Assembly (NCBI RefSeq): GCF_014640115.1
Contig: NZ_BMGI01000002.1
Coordinates: 558,001 to 622,000, forward strand
Direction of reading: 5' to 3'
From: Sinisalibacter lacisalsi
GTDB lineage: Bacteria > Pseudomonadota > Alphaproteobacteria > Rhodobacterales > Rhodobacteraceae
DNA length: 64,000 nt
The position numbers were made by a program, and so were the translations under genes. Position 1 is the first letter of the stretch, and every line of letters starts with the position of its first letter. The notes beneath the pieces were generated by a model. It saw nothing but the letters and a program-made list of their open reading frames with translations. It searched no databases and was not told the origin of the DNA. Positions 46,694 to 56,397 of this stretch are shown piece after piece.

Positions 46694-47862
46694 TCACCGT
46701 ATCCCAGGCCCTCGACCACCTCTTCACCCTCGCCCGGCCGCTGGGCACGGAACGCGTGGCGCTGGCGGAGGCGGCCGGGCGGGTGCTGGCCGAGCCGGTG
46801 GTGGCGGCGCGCAACCAGCCGCCCTTCGCGGCGGCGGCGATGGACGGCTATGCGCTGAAGGGCGTCGAGGCCGACCCTGAGGCGATGTTCAAGGTGATCG
46901 GCGAGAGCCGGGCGGGCGCGCGCTTTGATGGCGCGGTGGGCCCCGGGCAGGCGGTGCGCATCTTCACCGGCGCGCCGGTGCCGGTGGGTGCCGACCGGGT
47001 GATCATCCAGGAAGACGTGACCCGCGAGGGCGACCTGATCACGCTCGCGCGCGCGCTCGACCGCGGGCCCTACGTGCGCCCCGCCGGCACCGATTTCACC
47101 ATCGGCGACCGGGTCGAGGCGCCGCGCGTGCTGGGCCCGCGCGACCTGGCCCTGATCGCGGCGATGAACGCGGGCGACGTGGTGGTGATGCGGCGCCCCG
47201 AGGTGGCCCTGATCGCCACCGGCGATGAGTTGGTGATGCCCGGCGAGGAGCCGGGGCCGGACCAGATCATCGCCTCGAACGGGTTCGGGCTGAAGGCGAT
47301 GATCGAGGCCGCCGGCGGCCGGGCGCGGCTGCTGCCGATCGCGCGCGACAGCGCCGAGAGCCTGCGCGCCGCCTTCGAGCTGGCCGAGGGCGCTGACCTC
47401 GTGGTGACGATCGGCGGCGCCTCGGTGGGCGATCACGATATGGTCGCCCCGGTGGCCGCCGAACTGGGCATGGAGCAGAGCTTCTACAAGGTCGCGATGC
47501 GCCCCGGCAAGCCGCTGATGGCCGGGCGGATGGGCGATGCGGCCATGGTCGGGCTGCCGGGAAACCCTGTGTCTTCGCTGGTTTGCGGCACCATCTTCAT
47601 CCTGCCGATGATCCGCGCCATGCTCGGCCTTGGCGCCGCCCCAGCCCCCCGACGCCCCGCCGTGCTGGCCGAAGACCTGCCCGAGAACGGCCCGCGCGAG
47701 CACTACATGCGCGCGGCGCTCGACGGCGAGACGATCCGACCTTTGCCGCGCCAGGACAGCTCGCTCCTGACCATCCTGCACCGCGCCGACGCGCTGCTGG
47801 TGCGCCCCGCGGGCGACGGTCCGCGCAAGGCGGGCGACACCGTGGACTTCGTCGCGATTTGA
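46690..47862 (+). CDS. moeA: Molybdopterin molybdenumtransferase
   Basis: 390-residue MoeA that inserts molybdate into adenylylated molybdopterin. [59 protein letters not shown] and [11 protein letters not shown] are family motifs, including the Asp/Gly-rich MPT site. The four domains are complete. Confidence 0.95.
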
Positions 47863-47871
47863 CCCGAAGCG

Positions 47872-47911
47872 TTGACACGAAACGGGAACGCGGGTAGAAC
47901 ATTACCTGAAC
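47872..47911 (+). promoter_or_regulatory. lexA promoter with overlapping SOS boxes
   Basis: -35 TTGACA (47872-47877) and -10 TAGAAC (47895-47900) with a 17-base spacer. Three GAAC units lie at 47886, 47897 and 47908, each separated by 7 bases, giving two overlapping GAAC-N7-GAAC boxes. This is the reverse complement of the alphaproteobacterial GTTC-N7-GTTC LexA box. LexA would cover the -10 element, so the gene is autorepressed. Confidence 0.85.
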
Positions 47912-47996
47912 CGCAGCGCATGGCCCGTTCCGGCGCGGCGCCATACTGACCGGCTGCCCGGCGGCAGCTGGCCGCAGAAAAACAAGGGGCGAGCAC

Positions 47997-48695
47997 ATGC
48001 TGACGCGCAAGCAACTGGACCTTCTCGATTTCATCAACAAGCGCCTCGCGCGCGACGGCGTGCCGCCCTCGTTCGACGAGATGAAGGAGGCGCTGGACCT
48101 GCGCTCGAAATCGGGCATCCACCGGCTGATCACCGCGCTGGAAGAGCGCGGCTTCATCCGCCGGTTGCCCCACCGCGCCCGCGCGATCGAAATCGTCAAA
48201 CTGCCCGATGCGCTCGACCCCTCCGGCAAGGCCGGGTTCGAACCACGGGTGATCGACGGTGACCGGCCCGACCGCACCCCGGCGGGCGCGATGGCGCTGG
48301 GCCAGGCCGACGCGCTGGAACTGCCGCTGCTCGGCCGTATCGCCGCCGGCACGCCGATCGAGGCGATCACCGATGGCGCCGAGCACGTCGCGGTGCCCGG
48401 CGCGATGGTGGCCGGCGCCGGCAAGCATTACGCGCTGGAGGTCAAGGGCGAGTCGATGATCGACGCCGGGATCAACTCGGGCGACGTGGTGATCATTCGC
48501 GAAACCTCCGTTGCCGACAACGGCGATATCGTCGTCGCGCAGGTCGAGGGCTACGAGGCGACGCTGAAACGCTACCGCAAGTCGGGCGACATGGTGATGC
48601 TGGAAGCCGCCAACCCGGCCTTCGAAACCCGGCTCCTGCGCGAGGACCAGGTCGAGGTGCAGGGCAAGCTCGTGGGCCTGATCCGCACCTACTGA
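47997..48695 (+). CDS. lexA: SOS repressor LexA
   Basis: 232-residue repressor. Winged helix ([36 protein letters not shown]), a self-cleavage site Ala117-Gly118 (RIAAGTP), catalytic Ser153 (KGESMID) and Lys191 (ATLKRY). Cleavage on RecA activation relieves repression of DNA-repair genes. Regulated by its own boxes upstream. Confidence 0.96.
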   Translation: MLTRKQLDLLDFINKRLARDGVPPSFDEMKEALDLRSKSGIHRLITALEERGFIRRLPHRARAIEIVKLPDALDPSGKAGFEPRVIDGDRPDRTPAGAMALGQADALELPLLGRIAAGTPIEAITDGAEHVAVPGAMVAGAGKHYALEVKGESMIDAGINSGDVVIIRETSVADNGDIVVAQVEGYEATLKRYRKSGDMVMLEAANPAFETRLLREDQVEVQGKLVGLIRTY

Positions 48696-48720
48696 GGCCG
48701 GCCCTGGCCGCACGGGGCGC

Positions 48721-48786
48721 GGATTTCGTACGAAATCCGATCACGTTTTCCGTACGGAAAACGTTCCGAAATCCGCAGCGGATTTC
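48721..48786. repeat. Triple palindrome array (family C), copy 2
   Basis: Palindromes start at 48721 (GGATTTCGTACGAAATCC), 48745 (GTTTTCCGTACGGAAAAC) and 48768 (GAAATCCGCAGCGGATTTC, with a central unpaired base), so periods of 24 and 23. It lies between the convergent ends of lexA and comEC. Relative to copy 1 the TTTTCC unit has moved from first to second place, while the GAAATCC unit is last in both. Confidence 0.8.
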
Positions 48787-48801
48787 GCCCCCTCCCCGCG
48801 C

Positions 48802-50856
48802 TCAGCGCACGGTCCAGGGCCTGCGCCCGCCGGTCTCGGCCACGCTCTCCACCCGCAGCCCCGCCGCGCCGGGATAGAGCGCGAGCGCCCCGGTGGCCTG
48901 CAACGCCGCCTCGTCGTAGAGCGTGCAGCCCGGCGGCACCGCCTCCGCCGTCATCGACAGCACCACCACGTCGGCCCGGGCACAGGCCGCCGCGAGCCGC
49001 TCGCGGGCGCCGCGGCCGGTGAGATGCACGAGCCTGCGTCCGCCCAGATCGGCCTCCCGCGCCCCGGCCTCGCCGTCGAAACCGCGGCGGGCATGGGCGA
49101 TGTCCTGCGTCACCGGGTCGCCGTCGTTCTCGAGCCAGACCCGGGCGGCGAAACCGTCGCCCCTCGGCTTCGACAAGGCCCGCCCCTCCGGCGTCATCAC
49201 CCCCACCAGCCCGCCGCTGGCGGTGACCAGCACCGCCGGCCGGTCGGCCTCGACCCACAGCGCCAGCGCCACGGCCACCGGCACCGCCCCGGCCAGCCGC
49301 CAACGTCCGGCGAGAAGCACCGCCACGAGCCCGCCCAGCGTGACCAGCGGCAGCACCGCCGCGCCGGGGCTCGGCACATGGCCCACCGCGCCCTCGAGCC
49401 CGGTGACGAAGCGCGCCACCGCGAGGATCCACATGATCGGGTATTGCATCAGGTCGAGCGCGATCCAGCCCAGCCCGAGGGGCGCGAGCAGCGCCGCCAG
49501 CACCGCGAGCGGCATCACCAGCGTGCCCATCACCGGCACCGCGGCGAGGTTCGCCAGCAACCCGTAATGCGACACGATGTTGAAATGCGCCGCGGCGAAG
49601 GGCGCGGTGGCGATCCCGGCCACGGACGAGGCGATCACCACCGAGATCGGCCCGCGCAGCAGCCGCGGCGGGTTCCACGCCGGCCAGTCGCGCAAGGCAC
49701 CGAACACCGCCACCAGCGCCGTCGTCGCCGCGAAGGACATCTGGAAGCCCGGCTCGGTGAGCGATTCCGGCTGCACCAGCAGGATCGCCAGTGCCGCCAC
49801 CGCCACCGCCCTGAGGGTGAGCGCGCGCCGGTCCATCAGCACCGCGCCGAACATCACCGCCACCATGATGAAGGCGCGCTCGGTGGCGACGTTGCCGCCC
49901 GAGAGCGCGAGGTAGAACGCGCCCGCCTGCAACGCCACCACCGCGGCCACTTTTCGGATCGCCACCCGGTCGGCCAGCCCCGGCACCAGCGCCAGCGCGT
50001 AGCGCAGGGCGGCGAAGACGAAGCCGGTGAGCAGCCCCATGTGCAGCCCGGAGATCGCCAGCAGGTGGGCGAGGTTGGCGCCCCTGAGCGCGTCGACGGT
50101 ATCACGGTCCATCGCCGAGCGGTCGCCGGTGGTGATCGCGGTGGCGAAGGTGCCCGCCTCGTTCGGAAGCACCTCCAGCACCCAGGCCGAGATCCGCGCC
50201 CGCAGCCGCGACACCAGCACCTCGCCGCGCCCCTCGGGCGGGGCGAGCAGCAGCGCCGGCGCGCGGGTGTAGCCCACCGCGCCGATCCGGTCGAACCAGG
50301 CCATGCGGCGAAAGTCGAAGCCGCCGGGCTCCACCGGCCCCTCGGGGCCGGAGAGGAAGGCGGTCATCGCCACCCGCTGCCCCGGTTCGGGATCGAGAAA
50401 GCCCTGCCGGCCGTGCAGCGAGACCCGCACCCGCTCGGGCGTGCGCGCCGGCGCAACGCGGTCGAGCCGCACCCGGTCAAGGGTGAGCCGCGTGGCCTCG
50501 GAGGCGGAGCGGTCCACCTTCACCACCCGCCCCTCGACGGCGCCGTAATAGCGAAAGTCCAGCACCGGGGCGCGCACGATTTCGCTGCGCAAGCCCGCCA
50601 CCATCAGCCCCGCCAGCACCGCCGCCACGCCCATGGCGAGGAACGAAAGCCCGGCGTAGCGGCTGCGCCGGAAGTGCCAGCCGAGCGCGGCGAAACCGGT
50701 GGCGCAGAGACCGACCAGAACCCAGGCCAGCGCGCCCGGCTCCTCCGACAGGCTGAAATAGCTGCCCACCCCCAGCCCGAGGCAAACGGGCGCGAACAGC
50801 AGGAGCCGCCCCGAAAGCCGCTCCAGGCGACCGGACAGGCGGGCCAGCGGGGTCAC
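48802..50856 (-). CDS. comEC: ComEC/Rec2 family DNA-uptake channel protein
   Basis: 684-residue membrane protein. An N-terminal DUF4131-like region (ALRSEIVRAPVLDFRYYGAV) with an OB-like fold is followed by the Competence domain (~residues 235-500) with HLLAISGLHMGLLTGFVF, and a C-terminal domain much degenerated from a metallo-beta-lactamase fold. It would carry single-stranded DNA across the inner membrane. No other competence gene is in the window. Divergent from gltX. Confidence 0.9.
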   Translation of the reverse strand: MTPLARLSGRLERLSGRLLLFAPVCLGLGVGSYFSLSEEPGALAWVLVGLCATGFAALGWHFRRSRYAGLSFLAMGVAAVLAGLMVAGLRSEIVRAPVLDFRYYGAVEGRVVKVDRSASEATRLTLDRVRLDRVAPARTPERVRVSLHGRQGFLDPEPGQRVAMTAFLSGPEGPVEPGGFDFRRMAWFDRIGAVGYTRAPALLLAPPEGRGEVLVSRLRARISAWVLEVLPNEAGTFATAITTGDRSAMDRDTVDALRGANLAHLLAISGLHMGLLTGFVFAALRYALALVPGLADRVAIRKVAAVVALQAGAFYLALSGGNVATERAFIMVAVMFGAVLMDRRALTLRAVAVAALAILLVQPESLTEPGFQMSFAATTALVAVFGALRDWPAWNPPRLLRGPISVVIASSVAGIATAPFAAAHFNIVSHYGLLANLAAVPVMGTLVMPLAVLAALLAPLGLGWIALDLMQYPIMWILAVARFVTGLEGAVGHVPSPGAAVLPLVTLGGLVAVLLAGRWRLAGAVPVAVALALWVEADRPAVLVTASGGLVGVMTPEGRALSKPRGDGFAARVWLENDGDPVTQDIAHARRGFDGEAGAREADLGGRRLVHLTGRGARERLAAACARADVVVLSMTAEAVPPGCTLYDEAALQATGALALYPGAAGLRVESVAETGGRRPWTVR

Positions 50857-50932
50857 CCTTGTTCTCTCCCTCGTGAGCGACTAGACCTCGCGAAGCTAGC
50901 TCAATCATGGTTTCCAAAAGGTTAACGCGCGC

Positions 50933-52336
50933 ATGGCTGATACCCCTGTCGTCACCCGTTTCGCCCCGTCGCCCACGGGCTACCTGCACATCGGCGGCGC
51001 CCGCACCGCGTTGTTCAACTGGCTCTACGCGCGCGGCCGGGGCGGCCGGTTCCTGCTGCGCATCGAAGACACCGACCGCGCCCGCTCCACGCCGGAGGCG
51101 ACGGCGGCGATCCTGCACGGGATGGAGTGGCTCGGGCTGGATCACGACGGCCCGATCGTCAGCCAGTTCGAACGCGCCGAACGCCATGCCGAGGTGGCGC
51201 AGGAGATGCTGGCGCGCGGCCATGCCTACAAGTGTTTCGCCACGCAGGACGAGATCGCCGCCTTCCGCGAGCAGGCCCGGGCCGAAGGGCGCTCGACGCT
51301 GTTCCAGTCGCCCTGGCGCGACGCGGACCCGGCGAGCCACCCCGACGCGCCCTTCGTGATCCGCCTCAAGGCCCCGCGCACGGGCGAGACGGTGATCGAC
51401 GACCAGGTGCAGGGCCGCGTGGTGATCGGCAACGACCAGCTCGACGACATGATCTGTTTACGTTCGGATGGTAGCCCCACCTACATGCTCGCCGTCGTCG
51501 TCGATGATCATGACATGGGCGTCACCCACGTGATCCGGGGCGATGACCATCTCAACAATGCCGCCCGGCAGATGCAGGTTTATGCCGCGATGGGTTGGGA
51601 TGTGCCGGTTTTCGCCCATATCCCGCTGATCCACGGCCCCGACGGCAAGAAGCTCTCCAAGCGGCACGGCGCGCTCGGTGTGGAGGAATACCGCGCCATG
51701 GGCTACCCGGCGGCGGCGATGCGCAACTACCTCGCCCGCCTCGGCTGGAGCCACGGCGACGACGAGGTGTTTTCCGACGAGCAGGCGCTGGCGTGGTTCG
51801 ATCTCGACGGCATCGGCAAGGGGGCGGCGCGGTTCGACTTCAAGAAGCTCGATCATATTTCCGGCCAGCACATCGCCGCGATGGACGACGCGGCACTCAT
51901 TGCGCAGCTGCAGGATTACCTTGACGCGGTCGGGGGCCGGCCGCTTTCGGCGCCCGAGGCGCGCGCCGTCGCCAAGGCCATGCCGATCCTCAAGCCGGGT
52001 GCGAAGACCTTGCCGCAAATCCTTGACAAGGCGCGATTCCTTCTCGTGTCCCGCCCGATCGAGAAAGACGAGAAAGCGGCGGCGGCGCTCGATGATGTAT
52101 CCCGTAGTATACTGACTCAATTGACGCCGCAGTTGCAAAATGCTAGCTGGGATCGCGACACGCTGGAAACCGTTCTGAACGGCTTCGCCGAAGCGCAAGG
52201 CACGAAGTTCGGCAAGCTTGCCGCGCCGCTGCGCGCCGCCCTCGCGGGACGGGCCGTCACCCCCAGCGTTTTCGACATGATGTTGCTCCTCGGGCGCGAT
52301 GAAAGCATCGCCCGCCTCGAGGAAGCCGCCGTATAA
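50933..52336 (+). CDS. gltX: Glutamyl-tRNA synthetase
   Basis: 467-residue class I synthetase. The HIGH-type motif is in [32 protein letters not shown] follows, and KMSKS is present as [12 protein letters not shown]. The Cys/His zinc site of some GluRS forms is absent, which is normal here. Whether it discriminates or also charges tRNA-Gln cannot be told. Confidence 0.95.
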   Translation: MADTPVVTRFAPSPTGYLHIGGARTALFNWLYARGRGGRFLLRIEDTDRARSTPEATAAILHGMEWLGLDHDGPIVSQFERAERHAEVAQEMLARGHAYKCFATQDEIAAFREQARAEGRSTLFQSPWRDADPASHPDAPFVIRLKAPRTGETVIDDQVQGRVVIGNDQLDDMICLRSDGSPTYMLAVVVDDHDMGVTHVIRGDDHLNNAARQMQVYAAMGWDVPVFAHIPLIHGPDGKKLSKRHGALGVEEYRAMGYPAAAMRNYLARLGWSHGDDEVFSDEQALAWFDLDGIGKGAARFDFKKLDHISGQHIAAMDDAALIAQLQDYLDAVGGRPLSAPEARAVAKAMPILKPGAKTLPQILDKARFLLVSRPIEKDEKAAAALDDVSRSILTQLTPQLQNASWDRDTLETVLNGFAEAQGTKFGKLAAPLRAALAGRAVTPSVFDMMLLLGRDESIARLEEAAV

Positions 52337-52383
52337 CCCGCCCTGCCCCCGTTCGGGACGGGCCACCAGAGAAAGGGACGCGC

Positions 52384-53679
52384 ATGCCAGAACAGACGGG
52401 AACCGCGAAGCTAAGTTTCGCCGGCAAGGAACTCGAGCTGCCGATGTATTCGCCCACGGTCGGCCCCGACGTGATCGACATCGCCACGCTCTATGGCCGG
52501 GGTGGCGTGTTCACCCACGACCCGGGCTTTACCTCCACCTCGTCGTGCGAAAGCGCGATCACCTATATCGACGGTGACGCGGGCGAACTGCTCTATCGCG
52601 GCTACCCGATCGACCAGCTGGCGGAAAAATCGCATTTCCTCGAGGTCTGCTTCCTCCTGCTCTACGGCCACCTGCCGACGGCGCAGGAAGCGGAAGACTT
52701 CGAGAACCGGGTGACCCGCCACACCATGGTGCACGAGCAGATGACGAAGTTCTTCTCGGGCTTCCGCCGCGACGCGCACCCGATGGCGATCATCACCGGG
52801 GTGATGGGGGCGATGTCGGCCTTCTACCACGACAGCCTCGACATCAACGACCCGTGGCAGCGCGAAGTGGCCGCGATCCGGATGATCGCCAAGATCCCGA
52901 CGATCGCCGCGATGGCCTACAAGTATTCGATCGGCCAGCCCTTCGTCTATCCGAAGAACTCGCTCGATTACGCCTCGAACTTCCTGCACATGTGCTTCGC
53001 GGTGCCGGCGGAGGAATACGAGGTGAACCCGATCCTGAGCCGCGCGATGGACCGGATCTTCACCCTGCACGCCGACCACGAGCAGAACGCCTCCACCTCC
53101 ACCGTGCGCCTCGCCGGCTCTTCCGGGGCCAATCCCTTCGCCTGCGTCGCCGCCGGGATCGCCTGCCTCTGGGGCCCCGCCCACGGCGGCGCCAACCAGG
53201 CCTGCCTCGAGATGCTGAAGGAGATCGGCACCGTCGACCGCATCCCCGAGTTCATCGAGCGCGCCAAGGACAAGGAAGATCCGTTCCGCCTGATGGGCTT
53301 CGGCCACCGCGTCTACAAGAACTTCGACCCGCGCGCGAAGGTGATGAAGGAATCGGCCGACGAGGTGCTCAGCCTGCTCGGGATCGAGGAAAACCCGACG
53401 CTGCAGGTGGCCAAGGAGCTTGAGCGCATCGCGCTGGAAGACCCCTATTTCGTCGAGAAGAAGCTCTACCCGAACGTCGATTTCTACTCCGGCATCATCC
53501 TCGAGGCGATGGGCTTTCCGACCTCGATGTTCACCCCGATCTTCGCGCTCTCGCGCACCGTGGGCTGGATTTCGCAGTGGAAAGAGATGCTGGGCGACCC
53601 GAACCAGAAGATCGGCCGCCCGCGCCAGCTCTACACCGGCGAGACCCGCCGCGACTACGTCGACGTCGAAGACCGCTGA
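52384..53679 (+). CDS. gltA: Citrate synthase
   Basis: 431-residue type II (NADH-sensitive, hexameric) citrate synthase. [48 protein letters not shown] (His), [15 protein letters not shown] and [14 protein letters not shown] (His, Arg) are active-site strands. A strong terminator follows at 53702. Confidence 0.96.
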   Translation: MPEQTGTAKLSFAGKELELPMYSPTVGPDVIDIATLYGRGGVFTHDPGFTSTSSCESAITYIDGDAGELLYRGYPIDQLAEKSHFLEVCFLLLYGHLPTAQEAEDFENRVTRHTMVHEQMTKFFSGFRRDAHPMAIITGVMGAMSAFYHDSLDINDPWQREVAAIRMIAKIPTIAAMAYKYSIGQPFVYPKNSLDYASNFLHMCFAVPAEEYEVNPILSRAMDRIFTLHADHEQNASTSTVRLAGSSGANPFACVAAGIACLWGPAHGGANQACLEMLKEIGTVDRIPEFIERAKDKEDPFRLMGFGHRVYKNFDPRAKVMKESADEVLSLLGIEENPTLQVAKELERIALEDPYFVEKKLYPNVDFYSGIILEAMGFPTSMFTPIFALSRTVGWISQWKEMLGDPNQKIGRPRQLYTGETRRDYVDVEDR

Positions 53680-53701
53680 GGCGCCCCGCCTTCACATGCG
53701 C

Positions 53702-53740
53702 GCGAGCCGTCCCCCCGGGGGCGGCTCGCTTGCGTTTTGC
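53702..53740 (+). terminator. Rho-independent terminator of gltA
   Basis: Stem GCGAGCCG (53702-53709) with CGGCTCGC (53722-53729), enclosing a further CCCCC/GGGGG pairing, followed by TTGCGTTTT. It starts 23 bases after the gltA stop. Confidence 0.8.
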
Positions 53741-53778
53741 CCCTTCCCCGGGTCGTCCATGCGCCCCATATTGAGGCA

Positions 53779-54465
53779 ATGCTGAAGCTCACGCCCATAT
53801 TGCTCGCGGTGCTCTACGCGGTGGTGATGTATCGTTTCTCGGCCTGGCGGCTGGGAAGCGAGCTTGATTCCAGGTCGACGGAACTGGCCGACCCGAAGCT
53901 CAAGGGCCTGACCGACCGGCTTGCCCGGGCGCTCGACCTCGAACGCATCCGCGTGCATATCTACGAGATCGAGCCGGTGAACGGCCTCGCCGCGCCGGAC
54001 GGGCGTATCTTCATCACCCGCGGCTTCTACCAGCAATACCGCGAGGGCCGGGTGTCGGCCGAAGAGATGGCGAGCGTGATCGCGCACGAGCTCGGTCACG
54101 TCGCTTTGGGCCATGCCCGGCGGCGGATGATTGACTTTTCCGGCCAGAACGCCCTGCGCACCGCGCTCGGCATGGTGCTCTCGCGTTTCCTGCCGGGGGC
54201 GGGCATCTACATCGCCGGTCTCGTCGCCAGCCTGCTCGCCGCCCGGCTGTCGCGCGGCGACGAATACGAGGCCGACGCCTATGCCGCCGCGCTGCTGACC
54301 AAGGCGGGGATCGGAACCGATCCGCAGAAATCGCTGTTCCTGAAGCTCGACCAGCTCACCGCGGCGCGCGCCGGCGCGATGCCGGCGTGGTTCATGAGCC
54401 ACCCCAAGGCCGAGGAGCGCATCGCCGCGATCGAGGCCAACGAGGCGAAATGGAAGGTGGAGTGA
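53779..54465 (+). CDS. M48-family zinc metalloprotease
   Basis: 228-residue membrane-anchored protease. The N-terminal helix (LTPILLAVLYAVVMYRF) is followed by a catalytic domain with HELGH (His103-Glu104-His107) and a third ligand Glu in RGDEYEADAYAA. A hydrophobic segment (FLPGAGIYIAGLVASLLAA) lies between them. Resembles HtpX/BepA-type quality-control proteases, but it is shorter. ATG 53779 starts just before the anchor. Confidence 0.87.
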   Translation: MLKLTPILLAVLYAVVMYRFSAWRLGSELDSRSTELADPKLKGLTDRLARALDLERIRVHIYEIEPVNGLAAPDGRIFITRGFYQQYREGRVSAEEMASVIAHELGHVALGHARRRMIDFSGQNALRTALGMVLSRFLPGAGIYIAGLVASLLAARLSRGDEYEADAYAAALLTKAGIGTDPQKSLFLKLDQLTAARAGAMPAWFMSHPKAEERIAAIEANEAKWKVE

Positions 54466-54469
54466 AGCG

Positions 54470-54536
54470 CCGGCTGCCGCCGGCGCGCACGGCGTCGCGC
54501 GACACCGTGTGACGCGCCCGCGCGGGCGCGTTCCCG
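54470..54536. repeat. Twin-hairpin intergenic repeat (family B), copy 2
   Basis: Hairpin CACGGCGTCG/CGACACCGTG (54488-54509, one mismatch), then the perfect 20-bp palindrome ACGCGCCCGCGCGGGCGCGT (54512-54531) and TCCCG. Same order and tail as the copy after trpD. It lies between the convergent M48 and PIN genes. Confidence 0.7.
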
Positions 54537-54543
54537 CGGACGA

Positions 54544-55110
54544 TCAGCCGGCGGAGAGATCGGCCTGGCGGGCCTCCAGCGCCTTGCCCAGCCGCGGTAG
54601 CCGCGCTTTCTTCATCAGCCGCCGGATCGGCCAGGCCTCGCCCGAAAGCCGCTCGGCCTCGGCCTGCACCGCGTCGGCGACATCCGCCACCGCCTCGGGA
54701 TGCCGGGCGAAGAGGTCGCGCAGGAACAGGTCGGGCACCTCGCGCCGCAAGCCTTCCTCTTCCAGCGTGTGGCGCGGAAAATCGCGGGTGTTGAGCGTGA
54801 GCAGAACGTCGGCCGAGCCGGCGATGGCGGCGGCGAGCACGTGCACGTCATCCCGGTCGGGCAACCACAGCCGCGCCTCGTCACCCGCTCCCGGGCGCAC
54901 CGAGGCCTTCGGCCACCGCGCTTCGGCCAGCGCGATCTCGCCGCGCGCGAGGGTTTCCTGCCCCGGCCCCAGCTTGGCTGCCGCGCGCACCCATTCCTCG
55001 AGGATGCGCGGGCTCCAGAGCGGCTCGAACAGCCCCGCCGCCGCCACGCCCAGCAGCATCTCGCGCATCACCGTGGGGTAGAGCACGCAGGTATCGAGCA
55101 GAACCTTCAC
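54544..55110 (-). CDS. PIN-domain protein
   Basis: 188-residue putative ribonuclease. The PIN fold begins VKVLLDTCVLYPTVMRE (Asp6), continues SPRILEEWVRAA (acidic), and DRDDVHVLAAAIAGSADVLLTLNTRDF supplies the further acidic residues. GTG 55110 is the start: it overlaps the rlmI stop (GTGA), and homology begins at once. No antitoxin gene is next to it, so it is not an evident VapBC pair. Coupling to a 23S rRNA methylase suggests an RNA-processing role (inference). Confidence 0.8.
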   Translation of the reverse strand: MKVLLDTCVLYPTVMREMLLGVAAAGLFEPLWSPRILEEWVRAAAKLGPGQETLARGEIALAEARWPKASVRPGAGDEARLWLPDRDDVHVLAAAIAGSADVLLTLNTRDFPRHTLEEEGLRREVPDLFLRDLFARHPEAVADVADAVQAEAERLSGEAWPIRRLMKKARLPRLGKALEARQADLSAG

Positions 55111-56303
55111 GGCATCAGCCGGTAGAACAACGCCTTGAGATAGCCGCTCTCGGCCAGTTGCGGGTGTTGCGGATGGTCCGGCCCGGCAAAGCCGGTGTGG
55201 ACCAGTTGCGCCGCGCGCCCGGCGCGTCCGATGCCCCGGTTGCAACTGGTGCGGAACTTCGCCAGATCGGCGGCGTGCGAACAGGAGCACAGCACCAGGT
55301 AGCCGCCCGGCGCCACCAGCCCGGCCGCCAGCCGCGCCACCCGTTCATAGGCGCGCAGCCCGGCCTCGAGCGCCGGTTTCGCCGGCGCGAAGGCCGGCGG
55401 ATCGCAGATCACCAGGTCGAACTGCGCGCCCTCGTCCGCGAGCGCGGCCAGCACGTCGAAAGCATCGCCCTGGCGGGTGGCGAAGCGATCCGCCACACCG
55501 CTGAGCGCGGCGCCTTCCGCCGCCAGCGTGAGCGCCGCCGCCGAACTGTCGACGGCCAGCGCCTGCGCCGCGCCGTTCGCGAGCGCCGCCAGCGAGAAGC
55601 CCCCGACGTGGGAAAACACGTCCAGCACCCGGGCGCCCCGGGCGAGCCCCGCGGCGAAGGCGTGGTTGGGGCGCTGGTCATAGAACAACCCGGTTTTCTG
55701 CCCGCCGAGAAGGTCGGCCACGTAGGTGGCCCCGTTCATCGGCACCGCCACCGCCTGCGGGTCTTCCCCGATCAGGATGCGGCTGTCGTCGTCCAGGCCC
55801 TCGAGCGCGCGGGCGCGGCCGGCGGCGTTCTTCACCACCACGCTCACGCCGGTCACCTCCACCACCGCCTCGGCCAGATCGTTGGCGAGCCGGTCGGCCC
55901 AGGCCGCGTTAGGCTGGATCACCGCGACCTCGCCGAACCGGTCGATCACCACCCCGGGCAGCCCGTCGGCCTCGGCATGGACGAGCCGGTAGAACGGTGC
56001 ATCGTGAAGCCGTTCGCGGTGGGCGAGCGCCATCGCGATCCGGGCGCGCAACCAGTCCGGGCCGATCTCGGCGGCGGGGTCGCGGTCGAGCACGCGGGCG
56101 AAGATGCGCGAACCGGGGGTAACGGCGACGGTGGCGAGCGGGATGCGGCCCTCGTCTTCCAGCACCGCGATGGTGCCGGGGGCGAGCGCCCTGGTGCGCC
56201 GGTCGGTCACGATTTCATTGTCGAATACCCAGGGCGCGCCGTGGCGGATGGCACGGGCGTTGGCCTTGGGCTTGAGGCGGATGGTGGGGCGGGTATCGGT
56301 CAT
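55107..56303 (-). CDS. rlmI: 23S rRNA (cytosine) methyltransferase, RlmI-like
   Basis: 398-residue SAM-dependent methyltransferase. An N-terminal PUA domain (IRLKPKANARAIRHGAPWVF) is followed by a central domain and a Rossmann fold with VLDVFSHVGGFSLAAL, VICDPPAFAPAKPA (motif IV) and the catalytic Cys region LVLCSCSHAADL. The layout matches RlmI, which makes m5C1962 in 23S rRNA. Its stop overlaps the PIN gene start. Confidence 0.88.
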   Translation of the reverse strand: MTDTRPTIRLKPKANARAIRHGAPWVFDNEIVTDRRTRALAPGTIAVLEDEGRIPLATVAVTPGSRIFARVLDRDPAAEIGPDWLRARIAMALAHRERLHDAPFYRLVHAEADGLPGVVIDRFGEVAVIQPNAAWADRLANDLAEAVVEVTGVSVVVKNAAGRARALEGLDDDSRILIGEDPQAVAVPMNGATYVADLLGGQKTGLFYDQRPNHAFAAGLARGARVLDVFSHVGGFSLAALANGAAQALAVDSSAAALTLAAEGAALSGVADRFATRQGDAFDVLAALADEGAQFDLVICDPPAFAPAKPALEAGLRAYERVARLAAGLVAPGGYLVLCSCSHAADLAKFRTSCNRGIGRAGRAAQLVHTGFAGPDHPQHPQLAESGYLKALFYRLMP

Positions 56304-56345
56304 GCCGCTCCCCTACCCCAGCGCGCGCCCGGCGCAAAGCCCAAA

Positions 56346-56377
56346 CGAAGGGGGGCGAGCCGCCGGCCCGCCCCCCG
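56346..56377 (-). terminator. Probable terminator after the lipoprotein gene
   Basis: Stem GGGGGGCG (56350-56357) with CGCCCCCC (56369-56376), 11-base loop. On the minus strand it is followed by TTCGTTTGG. It lies about 20 bases after the lipoprotein stop and before rlmI on the same strand. Confidence 0.55.
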
Positions 56378-56397
56378 CTCATCGGTTTCTGCCTGCC

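Noticed and set aside
52085-52150. AT-richer patch near the end of gltX
   Set aside because: The reading frame and GluRS C-terminal sequence continue normally; no inserted element is indicated.
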